Of a DNA stretch of 64,000 bases, positions 35,563 through 44,879 are shown piece after piece. Made by a program: the position numbers and the translations under genes. The stretch's first letter is position 1. Each line of letters begins with the position of its first letter. The notes under the pieces are model-generated. The model saw nothing but the letters and a program-made list of their open reading frames with translations, did not search any database and was not told where the DNA came from. Source of the stretch: Atribacter laminatus (GTDB lineage: Bacteria; Atribacterota; Atribacteria; Atribacterales; Atribacteraceae); assembly GCF_015775515.1 (NCBI RefSeq), contig NZ_CP065383.1, forward strand, positions 992,001 through 1,056,000, written 5' to 3'.

Positions 35563-36868
35563 TGTACGAACGGGGACATAGGTTACACTTTAGTCTAAGG
35601 ACATAGGTAACACTTTTTAATCATCTTGAATCTCCGTTGATTCAAAAGTAAGGGTCTTTTTATCAATTATACCAATATCATAGGTAGAGAAACTAACTAA
35701 CCAGGAATGAGTATAGTCTTTGAATCCGAGAAGTTCACCAGCAAAGACTTTACTGATTCTGATCAGACGGTTGCCATAAAGAGAAATCCGTCCTGAGGAA
35801 TCGACTTTACGAGTGAGCGTATGATGAGGATATTCACAATCACTTAAGGTTTTTGGATAGGGCCGGTCACTTTTGTGGTACCAGGAAGCTGGGGTTTCTT
35901 GGTTGATTGCTTCATGGGGTCGTACGGTGTTATAGATGGTTTTAAAGGTTTCAAAGCGGTCTTGTTGGGTGAAAAGATTGGTGGCTGGTTTTTGACAGGC
36001 CTCTTCTTTTAAGGTGCGGTGCATCCGTTCATGACGGCTATTTTGTTCTGGATGTCCCGGATCAATGCGCTCTAAGATGATGCCGAGTTTCACTAACCAC
36101 ACCGAGAGTTGAGTGAGTCCAAAGGGAGAGTGAAGAGAAGCAAAGGGACTCCCGTTATCACTGCGGATCACCTGGGGAAGACCATATGTGGAAAAGCACT
36201 CTTTGAAGACCGGAAGGGATTCTTGAATGCTGGGAGAGGAAAGAGCTTCACAGGCAAGGAGATACCGGCTATAGTGATCGGTGATGGTTAAAGGATAACA
36301 GTATTTCCGATCTTGGGTTCGAAATTGTCCTTTAAAGTCGACACACCAGATCTCATTGGGTTCATGGCTGGTTCGAAGTTGACTGGTTGGCACACTTCTT
36401 CTCAATCGACGAGGGTGTGATCTCACCAGTCCATGGCGAGATAAGATGGCACTGATGGTACTGATTGCTGGAAAGACAATATCGGGATACTGTCTTTCCA
36501 AGGCGGGCTTGAGCTTTTTAGCTCCCCAACTGGGATGCTTGAATTTGGTATCCAGAATCATTTGCTCGGTCAGGGCATCAGTTTGACCCGCCAGGTGATG
36601 AGGACGTCGGGATTGATCTTTAAGTCCATCCAAACCAAAGGCTTGAAAACGATGAATAAACTTATAGGCGGTTTTTCGAGAGATTCCATATTCTCGACAC
36701 AAATCTGTCACCTTTTCCTTGTTGAGATAACGATAAATCAATTCTTGTCTGAGATCCACTTTGTGTACCTCCGTCCATGGCATAAGGCATTCCTCCTTAT
36801 GCCAGTAGTATACAAAGTGTTACCTATGTGTCAGGAACTTTCTGTTACCTATGTGTCCGGATCATACC
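35563..36868 (-). mobile_element. IS481-family insertion sequence, complete copy
   Basis: An element of about 1306 bases with one transposase gene. The left end reads TGTACGAACGGGGACATAGG. The right end, read inward, is GGTATGATCCGGACACATAGG; both ends also carry a second ACATAGGTAACAC unit about 30 bases inside. A 3-base direct repeat GAG (35560-35562 and 36869-36871) fits target duplication. The insertion splits the repeat module CCTTGATGGGAG-AAGGTGAGG. A second copy in the same orientation starts at 63236. Confidence 0.88.
35617..36783 (-). CDS. IS481-family transposase (copy 1)
   Basis: A 388-residue transposase. An N-terminal helix-turn-helix (VTDLCREYGISRKTAYKFIHRF, cut here by the usual linker) recognises the element ends. 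The integrase core has the DDE residues in EIWCVDFKGQF, VIRSDNGSPF and the Glu of PEQNSRHERMHRTLKEE, about 35 residues apart as expected. The C-terminal region with RPHEAINQETPASWY is typical of the IS481 family. AAGGAGGA lies before the ATG. The frame is intact, so the element may be active. The visible part of the second copy encodes an identical protein. Confidence 0.95.
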   Translation of the reverse strand: MPWTEVHKVDLRQELIYRYLNKEKVTDLCREYGISRKTAYKFIHRFQAFGLDGLKDQSRRPHHLAGQTDALTEQMILDTKFKHPSWGAKKLKPALERQYPDIVFPAISTISAILSRHGLVRSHPRRLRRSVPTSQLRTSHEPNEIWCVDFKGQFRTQDRKYCYPLTITDHYSRYLLACEALSSPSIQESLPVFKECFSTYGLPQVIRSDNGSPFASLHSPFGLTQLSVWLVKLGIILERIDPGHPEQNSRHERMHRTLKEEACQKPATNLFTQQDRFETFKTIYNTVRPHEAINQETPASWYHKSDRPYPKTLSDCEYPHHTLTRKVDSSGRISLYGNRLIRISKVFAGELLGFKDYTHSWLVSFSTYDIGIIDKKTLTFESTEIQDD

Positions 36869-36970
36869 GAGAAGGTGAGGATGAGGGTGAAAGCCCAGAA
36901 CAGAGTGAAATCCTGGTGAGTTGCTCTAAAAGAATTACCTTAAAAAACGTTCTGGTATTTTCAGGATAGG
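36869..36970. repeat. Dispersed repeat upstream of cobQ
   Basis: Right half of the split CTCCCTTGATGGGAG-AAGGTGAGGATGAGGG module, then about 80 bases (GTGAAAGCCC through TTTTCAGGATAGG) that recur before radC (about 43945-44032) and before the TolC-B paralogue (about 59865-59960). Confidence 0.7.
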
Positions 36971-37027
36971 CTGAAATTCTCTTCCCTATGATAAAATTTG
37001 AAACAGTATATTTTCGAGGAGTGGTTT

Positions 37028-38521
37028 ATGGCACGCTATATTATGTTTCAAGGAACTGGATCTGGAGTTGGAAAAAGCCTAATTACAGCAGGTTTTTGTC
37101 GAATGTTTGCGCGAAAAGGCATAAGAGTTGCTCCGTTTAAAGCGCAAAATATGTCTTTAAACTCGGGGGTGACACCATTTGGTGAGGAGATAGGCAGAGC
37201 ACAGATGCTGCAAGCTCGAGCAGCTCTGATTGATCCTGATTCTCGAATGAATCCAATTTTACTGAAACCCCAGGGAGACTGCATGAGCCAGGTGATCGTT
37301 CGTGGAAAAATCTGGGAGACTCATGAAGCCTATGAGTATTATCAGTATAAAAAATTTCTCTGGGAAAAGGTCGTCGAAAGTATGAATTCACTTGCTGAAG
37401 AATATGACCTCATCTGCATTGAAGGAGCTGGTAGTCCAGCAGAGATAAATTTACGAGAACAGGACATAGTTAACATGTCAGTAGCTCGATATGCACAGGT
37501 ACCAGTATTTCTCATTGGTGATATTGAAAAAGGTGGAGTTTTTGCACAACTTTATGGAACCTGGGCACTTATGATTCAAGAGGAAAGAGAATTGCTGAGG
37601 GGCTTTATTATCAATAAATTCAGAGGGAATTATGCTATTTTAGAACCAGGATTGAAAGAAATTGAAAAATTAACTCAAATTCCAGTTGTGGGTGTTGTTC
37701 CTTATTCTCGCTTTCAGCTGGAAGATGAAGATAGTATGACGGAAAAAATTGAAAACTCGTATAAGTTACCCAAAACCGCTGATATTCAAGTCGGTATTAT
37801 TCGTCTTCCCCATATTTCAAATTTCACCGATTTTGATCCATTAACGAATGAGCCTGATGTGGAAATCCAATACATTTTTCCCGATGAAAATCTTAGCAAG
37901 TTTGATGTAATAATGCTTCCCGGAAGTAAAAATACTACTCGAGACCTTCAATGGCTGCAAAAATTTAATTTTCAAGAGCGTTTGGAAAGTTATATCAACA
38001 ATGGTGGCGTGCTGTTAGGAGTATGTGGTGGTTATCAGATGCTGGGAGAATCTATAATAGATATCGATGGGAATGAAGACTACCAAGGTGAAATGGATGG
38101 ATTGAGAATTATTCCAATGAAAACCTTTTTTGAGAAAGAAAAGACCCTTAAAACCTTGCAAGGATGTTTGGCGAAAGCTGAACACATTTCTGTGAAAGGA
38201 TATGAAATTCATCAGGGGAAAGGCTTTATCCAACAAGCCTACGAACCGCTTTTTAATCTCAATTTGGGGAACAGAATCGAACCTGAAGGTATAGTAATCA
38301 ATAATCAGATATTCGGAACCTACCTTCATGGTTTGTTTGATGATGGATCGTTTAGAAGATATTTTGTCAATTTGCTTCGCAAAAGAAAAGGGTTAGGAAC
38401 CATTTCCGCGGTTTCCCCATCCTGGCAGGAAATGGTAGAAGAAGAGCTTGACCGTTTGGCAGACTTTCTTGAAACCTGCCTCGATATTGAAAGGATAGAA
38501 AGCTTGATGGAGAATTTTTAA
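37028..38521 (+). CDS. cobQ: Cobyric acid synthase
   Basis: A 497-residue glutamine amidotransferase that amidates four side chains of adenosylcobyrinate a,c-diamide in cobalamin synthesis or salvage. The N-terminal dethiobiotin-synthetase-like ATP domain starts with MFQGTGSGVGKS and has LKAQNMSLN-type residues near 35. The C-terminal glutaminase domain has the Cys nucleophile in GVCGGYQMLGE near residue 330 and the His in FGTYLHGLFDD near 430. The start is ATG 37028, 7 bases after CGAGGA. No other cob genes are adjacent and I see no cobalamin riboswitch in the short leader. The corrinoid link to the MttB-family gene at 51-52 kb is only suggestive. Confidence 0.92.
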   Translation: MARYIMFQGTGSGVGKSLITAGFCRMFARKGIRVAPFKAQNMSLNSGVTPFGEEIGRAQMLQARAALIDPDSRMNPILLKPQGDCMSQVIVRGKIWETHEAYEYYQYKKFLWEKVVESMNSLAEEYDLICIEGAGSPAEINLREQDIVNMSVARYAQVPVFLIGDIEKGGVFAQLYGTWALMIQEERELLRGFIINKFRGNYAILEPGLKEIEKLTQIPVVGVVPYSRFQLEDEDSMTEKIENSYKLPKTADIQVGIIRLPHISNFTDFDPLTNEPDVEIQYIFPDENLSKFDVIMLPGSKNTTRDLQWLQKFNFQERLESYINNGGVLLGVCGGYQMLGESIIDIDGNEDYQGEMDGLRIIPMKTFFEKEKTLKTLQGCLAKAEHISVKGYEIHQGKGFIQQAYEPLFNLNLGNRIEPEGIVINNQIFGTYLHGLFDDGSFRRYFVNLLRKRKGLGTISAVSPSWQEMVEEELDRLADFLETCLDIERIESLMENF

Positions 38522-38540
38522 ATACAACAGGAGGATCTTT

Positions 38541-38900
38541 ATGCTACTCCGAAGACTGGAAGACTGTGATGAATTCATAGCTGGTGATTTAACCAGACTT
38601 CGTGAAATACTCCATCCGGATAAATTAGGAATTGATATCCATTATAGCCTTGCCCATGCTACTCTTCCGCCCGGGCGCGCATCTCAGCCTCATTACCTCT
38701 ATTCATCTGAGGTATATTATATTTTATCTGGTAAAGGGATTATGCACATAAATAGTCAAAACGAGCAGGTGGAGGAGGGTTCGACCATTTTCATTCCGCC
38801 AAAATCCATACAGTACATTGAAAACACCGGGAGCCAAGACTTGGTATTTCTTTGTATTGTTGATCCAGCCTGGAAAAAAGAAGATGAAATTGTTCTTTGA
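38541..38900 (+). CDS. Cupin-domain protein
   Basis: A 119-residue single-cupin protein. The cupin core is visible: LPPGRASQPHYLYSSEVYYIL contains the metal-binding His and Glu of motif 1 in slightly altered form (only one His), and IFIPPKSIQYIENTG is motif 2. It could bind a metal or a small ligand, and enzymatic or regulatory roles are both possible. It lies 19 bases after cobQ with a strong AGGAGG, so it is co-transcribed. A role in corrinoid metabolism is not established. Confidence 0.8.
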   Translation: MLLRRLEDCDEFIAGDLTRLREILHPDKLGIDIHYSLAHATLPPGRASQPHYLYSSEVYYILSGKGIMHINSQNEQVEEGSTIFIPPKSIQYIENTGSQDLVFLCIVDPAWKKEDEIVL

Positions 38901-38920
38901 TTACGAGAGATAAGTTCGAG

Positions 38921-39832
38921 TTAAGATTTATACTCTAACATACGCTGAATGCTTCGTTCGGCTCGCTGGCGAATCGTCTCGGGTAGGTTAATCTCCCCGT
39001 AACCAATACGGAGAGAATAAAGGACCTTTTCCAGAGTTATTTTTTTCATGTCGGGACAAATGGCCTGTGCTGAAGCTGGATAAAAGTTTTTCTCAGGATT
39101 TTCTTTACGAAGACGATAGAGTATGCCAGCCTCAGTCCCAATGATAAATTCGCTTTTTTTGGATTGACCAATAAATCGCGACATTCCTTCAGTTGATTGA
39201 ACCTCATCAGCTAAATCAATCACTTCAGGAAGACATTCAGGGTGAACAACAACCAACGCATCGGGATGGAGTTTTTTTTGAAAATGGACATGTTCAGGAA
39301 GAATATGAGCGTGAATTGGACAATCGCCATCCCAGAGTATAAATTGACGCCCAGTTTTTCTCGAAACATAATTGGCTAAATTTTTATCAGGAATAAAAAT
39401 AATTTCTTTGGCATCTTTTAATCCATCAGTAACGATCTTTAGGGCGTTGGCCGATGTACAGCAAATGTCACATTCAGCCTTAACATCTGCAGTTGTATTC
39501 ACATAGGCAAGCACCGTTGCTTTGGGATGTTCTGATTTAAGCTTTTTAACTTCTTGAACGGTAATGGTATCTGCCATTGGGCAACCAGCATTTTTCTCGG
39601 GAAGGAGCACAACTTTATTCGGAGAAAGAATTTTGGCGGTTTCTGCCATAAAACGAACACCACAAAAAACGATGATATCAGCATCAGTTTGGCTGGCTTC
39701 GATGCTCAAACCCAAAGAATCCCCTAAAAAATCCGCAATATCCTGTATGTCTGGGGGTTGATAGTTGTGAACTAAAATAATTGCATTTTTCATTTTTTTT
39801 AATTCTTGAATTTGTTGGATGATCGCATTCAT
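38921..39832 (-). CDS. nadA: Quinolinate synthase A
   Basis: A 303-residue [4Fe-4S] enzyme that condenses iminoaspartate with dihydroxyacetone phosphate to quinolinate in NAD synthesis. The three internally repeated domains are recognisable. The cluster cysteines are in VFCGVRFMAETAKIL near residue 81, in CDICCTSANA near 125 and in AQAICPDMKKIT near 263. The signature HPECLPEVIDLADEVQSTEGM is present. It overlaps mnmA by 4 bases. Neither NadB nor NadC is in the window, so the rest of the pathway is elsewhere. Confidence 0.94.
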   Translation of the reverse strand: MNAIIQQIQELKKMKNAIILVHNYQPPDIQDIADFLGDSLGLSIEASQTDADIIVFCGVRFMAETAKILSPNKVVLLPEKNAGCPMADTITVQEVKKLKSEHPKATVLAYVNTTADVKAECDICCTSANALKIVTDGLKDAKEIIFIPDKNLANYVSRKTGRQFILWDGDCPIHAHILPEHVHFQKKLHPDALVVVHPECLPEVIDLADEVQSTEGMSRFIGQSKKSEFIIGTEAGILYRLRKENPEKNFYPASAQAICPDMKKITLEKVLYSLRIGYGEINLPETIRQRAERSIQRMLEYKS

Positions 39833-40890
39833 CGCAAAACCTCCTTAATGATTCCTCCTCCGATTGCGATTCCTTCACGAGTGTACCATACAACTGATTG
39901 GCCAGGGGTTATATTTTCCAATTTATCATAAAAAATGACCTTTATTTCATGGTTTATTTTTTCTAACATGCACTGATGTTCTTTCTGGGAATAACGCGTA
40001 ACAGCAAAAATTTCCTGGTCAGGGATTCCATCGACTAAATAATTCACCTGAGTAGCGATCAGAGCCATGGCTTGTAAATCTTTTTTTTCACCAACTATTA
40101 CGGCATTTCGAGAAAGATCGATATCGACAACATAAAGAGGATGCGAATTACTGAGTCCTAATCCTTTTCTTTGGCCGATAGTATATAGATATATTCCATC
40201 GTGGTGTCCAAGCACTTTTCCTTGGAGATTAACGATTGGACCTGATAAATCCAGATGAGAACGGTTTTTAAGGAAATCACCATAACCACCCTGAGGAAGA
40301 AAACAAATATCCTGGCTCTCGGATTTTTCATCCATTTGTAAATCAAGTTGATCAGAAAGAGATTTAACCTCTTCTTTGGTGAGATGAGCTAATGGGAAAA
40401 GAATTCTATCAAGGGTTTCCCGAGGGATGCCGTATAAAAAATAAGTTTGATCTTTTGAACGGTCCCGGGGTTTCCGTAAAAAAAATTGATTGTTGATAAA
40501 ATCAATTTGAGCATAGTGTCCGGTGGCAAAATAGTCAAAACCGTTTTTCATGGCATAATTAAACAGAAAACCAAATTTTATCAACCGATTACAGATTACA
40601 CACGGGTTGGGAGTTCTTCCTGATAAATATTCTTTTATAAAAGGCTTTACGACTTCCTTTTCAAATTCGGTGCTTATTTCAAGGGTTTGATGAGGAATCT
40701 CAAGAATTTCACATATCCTTTTCGCATCAATTAACCCCGAACCAGAACGTGGATCGTTAGACGAGCCGTGAATAACTTTAAAAGACATGGTCATCCCATG
40801 AACCTGATATCCTTGTTTTTTTAAGAGGAAAGCAGCAACCGAAGAATCGACTCCCCCACTCATAGCAATTAATATTTTTTTTGTTTTCAC
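39829..40890 (-). CDS. mnmA: tRNA-specific 2-thiouridylase
   Basis: A 353-residue PP-loop ATPase that thiolates U34 of tRNAs for Lys, Glu and Gln. The PP-loop AMSGGVDSSVAAFLL is at residue 9. The conserved cysteines are in TPNPCVICNRLIKFG near residue 100 and SESQDICFLPQGGYGDF near 192. The C-terminal beta-barrel (YTIGQRKGLGL and beyond) is present. It starts with GTG and overlaps larE by 4 bases and nadA by 4 bases, so translation of the three is coupled. Confidence 0.94.
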   Translation of the reverse strand: MKTKKILIAMSGGVDSSVAAFLLKKQGYQVHGMTMSFKVIHGSSNDPRSGSGLIDAKRICEILEIPHQTLEISTEFEKEVVKPFIKEYLSGRTPNPCVICNRLIKFGFLFNYAMKNGFDYFATGHYAQIDFINNQFFLRKPRDRSKDQTYFLYGIPRETLDRILFPLAHLTKEEVKSLSDQLDLQMDEKSESQDICFLPQGGYGDFLKNRSHLDLSGPIVNLQGKVLGHHDGIYLYTIGQRKGLGLSNSHPLYVVDIDLSRNAVIVGEKKDLQAMALIATQVNYLVDGIPDQEIFAVTRYSQKEHQCMLEKINHEIKVIFYDKLENITPGQSVVWYTREGIAIGGGIIKEVLR

Positions 40891-41714
40891 GTTAACTCCC
40901 TGATTTTAGGTTCTTCATTCATACTGCCAGAACGATATCCCTCAAGGTCTAAGGTAACCCATTGATATCCTAAGGATTTCAATCTTTCGACGATTTGGCG
41001 ACGATAGTCACAAATTCGAGCAAAATTTTTATTGGACAAGAGTATTTCAATTCGAGCAATTGGATAATGATCCCTTACCCGGAATTGGGAAAAACCCAGT
41101 TGGTTAAGGAATAATTCTGCTTTTTCGATTCGACTCAAATGTTCAGAAGTTATATCTGTTCCATAAGGAATGCGGGTAGCTAGACAAGAAAACGAGGATT
41201 TATCCCAGGTTGGTAAGTTCTTTTCTTTCGATATTTGACGAATTTCTTCCTTGGTAAAACCAGCATCCACCAAGGGGCTTTTAATTCCCATTTCTTGAAT
41301 AGCTTTTATTCCCGGACGAAAATCATTTAGGTCGTCGGTGTTTGAGCCTTCGATGATGAGTTGAAAATTTTTCTGATTGGCCACTTCTTGAATAGTTTCA
41401 AAGAGTATTTTTTTACAAAAATAACAACGGTTTGGTTGATTTCGAATAATTGAAGAATATTGAAGAAGGTTTATCTCTTGAACTATTAAGGGAAGATTCA
41501 GTTGGCTGGCGGTCTTGAGAGCGCAGCTTTTTTCGCTTTTTGGCAAAAAGGGGGTATCGATAAGAATTCCACTGGTTTTGTCTCCCAACACTTCATAACT
41601 AGCAAAGAGCAAAAAAGCACTATCAACACCACCGGAATAGGCAACCAAACAATTCTCGAGGTCATTTAAAATTTGTAGTAAATTATCGTATTTAGTTTTA
41701 ATAATATTATCCAT
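40887..41714 (-). CDS. larE: LarE-like sulfur transferase (PP-loop)
   Basis: A 275-residue PP-loop protein. The nucleotide motif AYSGGVDSAFLLFAS is near residue 25. Three cysteines stand in family positions: two in NRCYFCKKILFE near residue 95 and one in SSFSCLATRIPYG near 170. In LarE the third position supplies or coordinates the sulfur used to build the nickel-pincer cofactor, and forms with all three cysteines are known to bind a [4Fe-4S] cluster instead of being consumed. No LarB, LarC or lactate racemase is next to it, so the acceptor may differ. The start is ATG 41714 rather than TTG 41729, which would overlap cysK. Confidence 0.87.
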   Translation of the reverse strand: MDNIIKTKYDNLLQILNDLENCLVAYSGGVDSAFLLFASYEVLGDKTSGILIDTPFLPKSEKSCALKTASQLNLPLIVQEINLLQYSSIIRNQPNRCYFCKKILFETIQEVANQKNFQLIIEGSNTDDLNDFRPGIKAIQEMGIKSPLVDAGFTKEEIRQISKEKNLPTWDKSSFSCLATRIPYGTDITSEHLSRIEKAELFLNQLGFSQFRVRDHYPIARIEILLSNKNFARICDYRRQIVERLKSLGYQWVTLDLEGYRSGSMNEEPKIRELT

Positions 41715-41722
41715 GAATCTCT

Positions 41723-42634
41723 TTACCAAACTGATAAATATCGTTCTCCAGTGTCAGGAAAAATAGCCACAATCAACTTCCCTTGATTTCCCTTTCGTTT
41801 TGCCAATTGAAGTGCTGCCCAACCGGCAGCCCCGCTTGAAATGCCAACATGGATACCTTCGACTTGAGCAATGCTTTTTGCCGTTGAAAAGGCGTCTTCA
41901 TCTTCAACGGGAATAATTTCATCGATTAATTCTCGGCGTAGCACTTCAGGGATGAAGCCGGCTCCAATACCCTGGATTCGATGAGAAGCTGGGGCTCCTC
42001 CTGATAATACTGCTGATTTTTTTGGTTCAACAGCAACTACCCTGAGGGACGGCTTTCGATTTTTTAAAACTTCAGCGGTTCCCGTGAGGGTTCCTCCGGT
42101 TCCTACTCCGCAAACCAAGATATCAATAAGCCCATCGGTATCAGTCCAGATTTCTTCAGCAGTTGTTTCCCGATGAATTTTTGGATTGGCAGGATTTTTA
42201 AATTGCATTGGCAAAAAAGAATTAGCATTCCCTTTTGCCAATTCTTCAGCTTTTTTGATCGATCCTTGCATTCCTTCTTCTGAGGGAGTGAGAACGAGTT
42301 TAGCACCGAACCAGGAAAGAATTTTTCTTCTTTCGACGGATACGCTTTCAGGCATGGTGAGTATTAATTTATATCCTCGTTGAGCACAGACAAAAGCCAA
42401 GGCGATACCAGTATTCCCGCTAGTTGGTTCGACTATCAAGGTATCTTTACTTATAGAACCATTTTTTTCAGCTTCGTTTATCATTGATACTCCAATACGA
42501 TCTTTCACGCTTCCACATGGGTTAAAGTATTCGAGTTTGGCAACTACCTCCCCGGGGAGATAGGCGCCCAATTTAGAAAGACGAACTAAAGGAGTATTTC
42601 CTATGAGCTGAGTAATATTTTGGGCAATTTTCAT
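41723..42634 (-). CDS. cysK: Cysteine synthase A
   Basis: A 303-residue PLP enzyme that makes cysteine from O-acetylserine and sulfide. The active-site Lys is in [15 protein letters not shown] near residue 42. The substrate loop [12 protein letters not shown] near 68 and the phosphate-binding [16 protein letters not shown] near 175 are typical, and [10 protein letters not shown] near 265 closes the site. The start is ATG 42634. It is placed between two PP-loop thiolation genes, so it presumably supplies cysteine as the sulfur source for them. No serine acetyltransferase is adjacent. Confidence 0.92.
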   Translation of the reverse strand: MKIAQNITQLIGNTPLVRLSKLGAYLPGEVVAKLEYFNPCGSVKDRIGVSMINEAEKNGSISKDTLIVEPTSGNTGIALAFVCAQRGYKLILTMPESVSVERRKILSWFGAKLVLTPSEEGMQGSIKKAEELAKGNANSFLPMQFKNPANPKIHRETTAEEIWTDTDGLIDILVCGVGTGGTLTGTAEVLKNRKPSLRVVAVEPKKSAVLSGGAPASHRIQGIGAGFIPEVLRRELIDEIIPVEDEDAFSTAKSIAQVEGIHVGISSGAAGWAALQLAKRKGNQGKLIVAIFPDTGERYLSVW

Positions 42635-42706
42635 ACAACTCTTCCTTTCCATCAAGTGGATAATCTACCATAATGGTATCACTCTGAACTAAGATTGGTG
42701 AACAAG

Positions 42707-43756
42707 CTATTTTTGAGGAGTTTTTTGAGTATTTTGGCGAATAAGTTTAATAGGAAAATTTTCAATCCGGTATTTTTCTATTTGATTTAGTGATAAGGTT
42801 ATGGGTTGAACCATTTTTGGCGATGAATAGTTTTGATGCTGTATTTTAATATTAAGTGGTTCGATAAGAGAAGAAGAATAATAAGCGATAATGCCTGAAG
42901 CAAGTTGTTCAGTATAGAAGTCGATTATTCCCTTTCCCAGGCCAGTTGGTCCTTTAGTATGGGAAGGAGTAAAAACATAGTCTTCTGGTTTAGCTTGGCT
43001 AAGTAAAGCCAAATTATCTTTTTCATTCCGGCCAACTAAAAGCTTGAATTGGTTACTCAGTCGAAAATATCTCCCTAATTTTAAAAGTTCTATATTTTCC
43101 ATCGTCAGTTCATCATGGATAAGCAGGTCATAAACTCTTCGAGCAAAAATCGGATCGGTGAGAAGACATCCACCGGCTGGGGCTGGATAATCATTAATTC
43201 CCAATTTTTGAGCTAAGGCAAATTGAGGTCCACGAATGCGGCCGGAAAAGTTATATAGCTTATCCCGATCAACCCACCCTTTTTGTTCGGGAATGGTTTC
43301 TTGTAATAATTTCGCTGAAAGGGGCCTTAAAATTAAGCCTTTTAAATGAGAATCTCGGTCGATGATACTCAACCCCCATAAGAATTGAGATTTTGGTCTC
43401 TGAGAGAGGACCTCGCCAGTTACAATAAATGAAGCCCTTTTTTCCTTCATGACTTCATGAGCTTGGGTAATCATTAAAATTTTACAATCGATACATGGAT
43501 TCAAATTTTTACCAAAATCATATTTTGGGTTTCGAAGAAGGTCTAAAAAGTTTTCTTTCAGTTCTATTTCCACCAATTCAATGCCCATTTTTTGAGACAT
43601 GGTACGGGCATAGTATTGTTTTTCTTTCATTTTTTTATTATTGGCAAAGGGATTAATGAAGTTAACAGCAATGACTTCGATGCCTTGATCCATAATGATT
43701 TGAGTTGCAAGTAAGCTATCAAGGCCTCCTGAAAATAACGAAACCGCTTTAGTCAT
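42707..43756 (-). CDS. PP-loop tRNA thiolation-like protein
   Basis: A 349-residue protein with the PP-loop SLFSGGLDSLLATQII at residue 7. Further conserved positions are the CxxC in LNPCIDCKILMITQAH near residue 77, VTGEVLSQRPKSQ near 105 and GGCLLTDPIFARR near 180. The family is related to ThiI and NcsA/TtuA-type thiolases and is often annotated only as a tRNA-modification protein; the three cysteines would suit an Fe-S cluster. The exact tRNA position is unknown. The start is ATG 43756 after GAGGTG. It is the first gene of the five-gene thiolation group, 72 bases before cysK. Confidence 0.8.
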   Translation of the reverse strand: MTKAVSLFSGGLDSLLATQIIMDQGIEVIAVNFINPFANNKKMKEKQYYARTMSQKMGIELVEIELKENFLDLLRNPKYDFGKNLNPCIDCKILMITQAHEVMKEKRASFIVTGEVLSQRPKSQFLWGLSIIDRDSHLKGLILRPLSAKLLQETIPEQKGWVDRDKLYNFSGRIRGPQFALAQKLGINDYPAPAGGCLLTDPIFARRVYDLLIHDELTMENIELLKLGRYFRLSNQFKLLVGRNEKDNLALLSQAKPEDYVFTPSHTKGPTGLGKGIIDFYTEQLASGIIAYYSSSLIEPLNIKIQHQNYSSPKMVQPITLSLNQIEKYRIENFPIKLIRQNTQKTPQK

Positions 43757-43839
43757 AAAATAACACCTCAAAAGAATGGAATGTTTAATTCGAATTGATA
43801 AAATACTCGTTGATTCAAAAATATTCGGATGCATAAGAC

Positions 43840-44035
43840 AAATAAAAGTTGCCCCCTCACCCTGACCCTCTCCCACGGAGGGGCGAGGAAAAAAGAATAA
43901 AAGAATTCATAGTTCCTTCTCCCTTGATGGGAGAAGGTGAGGATGAGGGTGAAAGCCCAGAATAAGATCCTGGTTAGTTGTTCTAAATGAGTTATTTATA
44001 AAAAATCGTTCATGAATTTTTAGGATAGATGTTAC
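43840..44035. repeat. Repeat island before radC
   Basis: CCCCTCACCC module (about 43853-43890), CTCCCTTGATGGGAG-AAGGTGAGG module (about 43917-43950, intact here and without IS), then the 80-base stretch shared with the regions before cobQ and the TolC-B paralogue. Confidence 0.75.
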
Positions 44036-44093
44036 TAATATTATAAAAACACTAATATTATAGGTTTTATACTAAGGTTGTCAAGAAAGACGG

Positions 44094-44122
44094 TTGGGAA
44101 ACGGGTGAATATTGTCTATAAT
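44094..44122 (+). promoter_or_regulatory. Probable sigma-70-type promoter of radC
   Basis: TTGGGA (44094-44099) and TATAAT (44117-44122) are separated by 17 bases and lie about 40 bases before the radC start. Confidence 0.5.
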
Positions 44123-44159
44123 ATGATTAAAAAAATGAGTAAATGGAGCAGATCATGAC

Positions 44160-44831
44160 ATGAAAATTAAAGAACTTCCTGATTTTGATCGACCTCGTGA
44201 AAAATTAGAAAAATTAGGACCCAAGGCTTTATCAAATCTTGAACTCATTGCCGTACTTCTTGGGAAAGGAACTCGGGCGAAAGATGTGTATCAGCTTTCT
44301 AAAGAAGTTCTTGAGTGTGTGGAAAATGATTTTGAAAAATTAAACTTTACGACACTGATGAGAATAAATGGGTTAGGAAAAACTCATGCTTGCCAAATTC
44401 TCGCTGCATTTGAGCTCTCTCAAAGATATTTATTTCAAGATGGCATAAAAATACAAAATGCGAGTGATGTTTATAAATTGGCAAGCGATTTAAAAGAGAA
44501 AAAGCAAGAGTATTTTGTTACGCTTACTTTAGACGGAGCCGCTCGACTTATCCAAAAAAGAGTGGTTTTCATTGGAACATTGAACCAAAGCTTGGTTCAT
44601 CCTCGGGAAGTATTTGCCGATGCCATTGCAGATCGTGCTGCTGGGGTTATTTGTGTTCATAATCATCCATCCGGTAATATTCAACCCAGCCGTGAAGATA
44701 TAGCTGTTACCAAAAAACTTGTTGAAGCGGGAAAAATTATCGGTATTCGGATAATGGATCATGTTATTATTGGAAAAACAACTTATTTTAGTTTCCAAGC
44801 CGGCGGTCTATTAAATAATGGAGAGCATTAA
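44160..44831 (+). CDS. radC: RadC-family JAB-domain protein
   Basis: A 223-residue protein with an N-terminal helix-hairpin-helix segment (ALSNLELIAVLLGKG, LMRINGLGKTHACQILAAFEL) and a C-terminal JAB/MPN metalloprotease-like domain. The zinc motif is Glu (RPREV-like HPREVFADAI), then HNHPSGNIQPSREDI near residue 160. Despite the name, a DNA-repair role is not established for the family. It is read rightward behind a recognisable promoter and followed 48 bases later by the RseC-like gene. Confidence 0.92.
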   Translation: MKIKELPDFDRPREKLEKLGPKALSNLELIAVLLGKGTRAKDVYQLSKEVLECVENDFEKLNFTTLMRINGLGKTHACQILAAFELSQRYLFQDGIKIQNASDVYKLASDLKEKKQEYFVTLTLDGAARLIQKRVVFIGTLNQSLVHPREVFADAIADRAAGVICVHNHPSGNIQPSREDIAVTKKLVEAGKIIGIRIMDHVIIGKTTYFSFQAGGLLNNGEH

Positions 44832-44879
44832 AGCTAAAAAATAGAGAAATTTTTAATTTGCCCATTTTGGAGGAACAGT

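Noticed and set aside
36998-37027. Ten-residue N-terminal extension of cobQ
   Set aside because: The ribosome-binding site CGAGGA lies inside this stretch and family members start at MARYIMFQGTGS.
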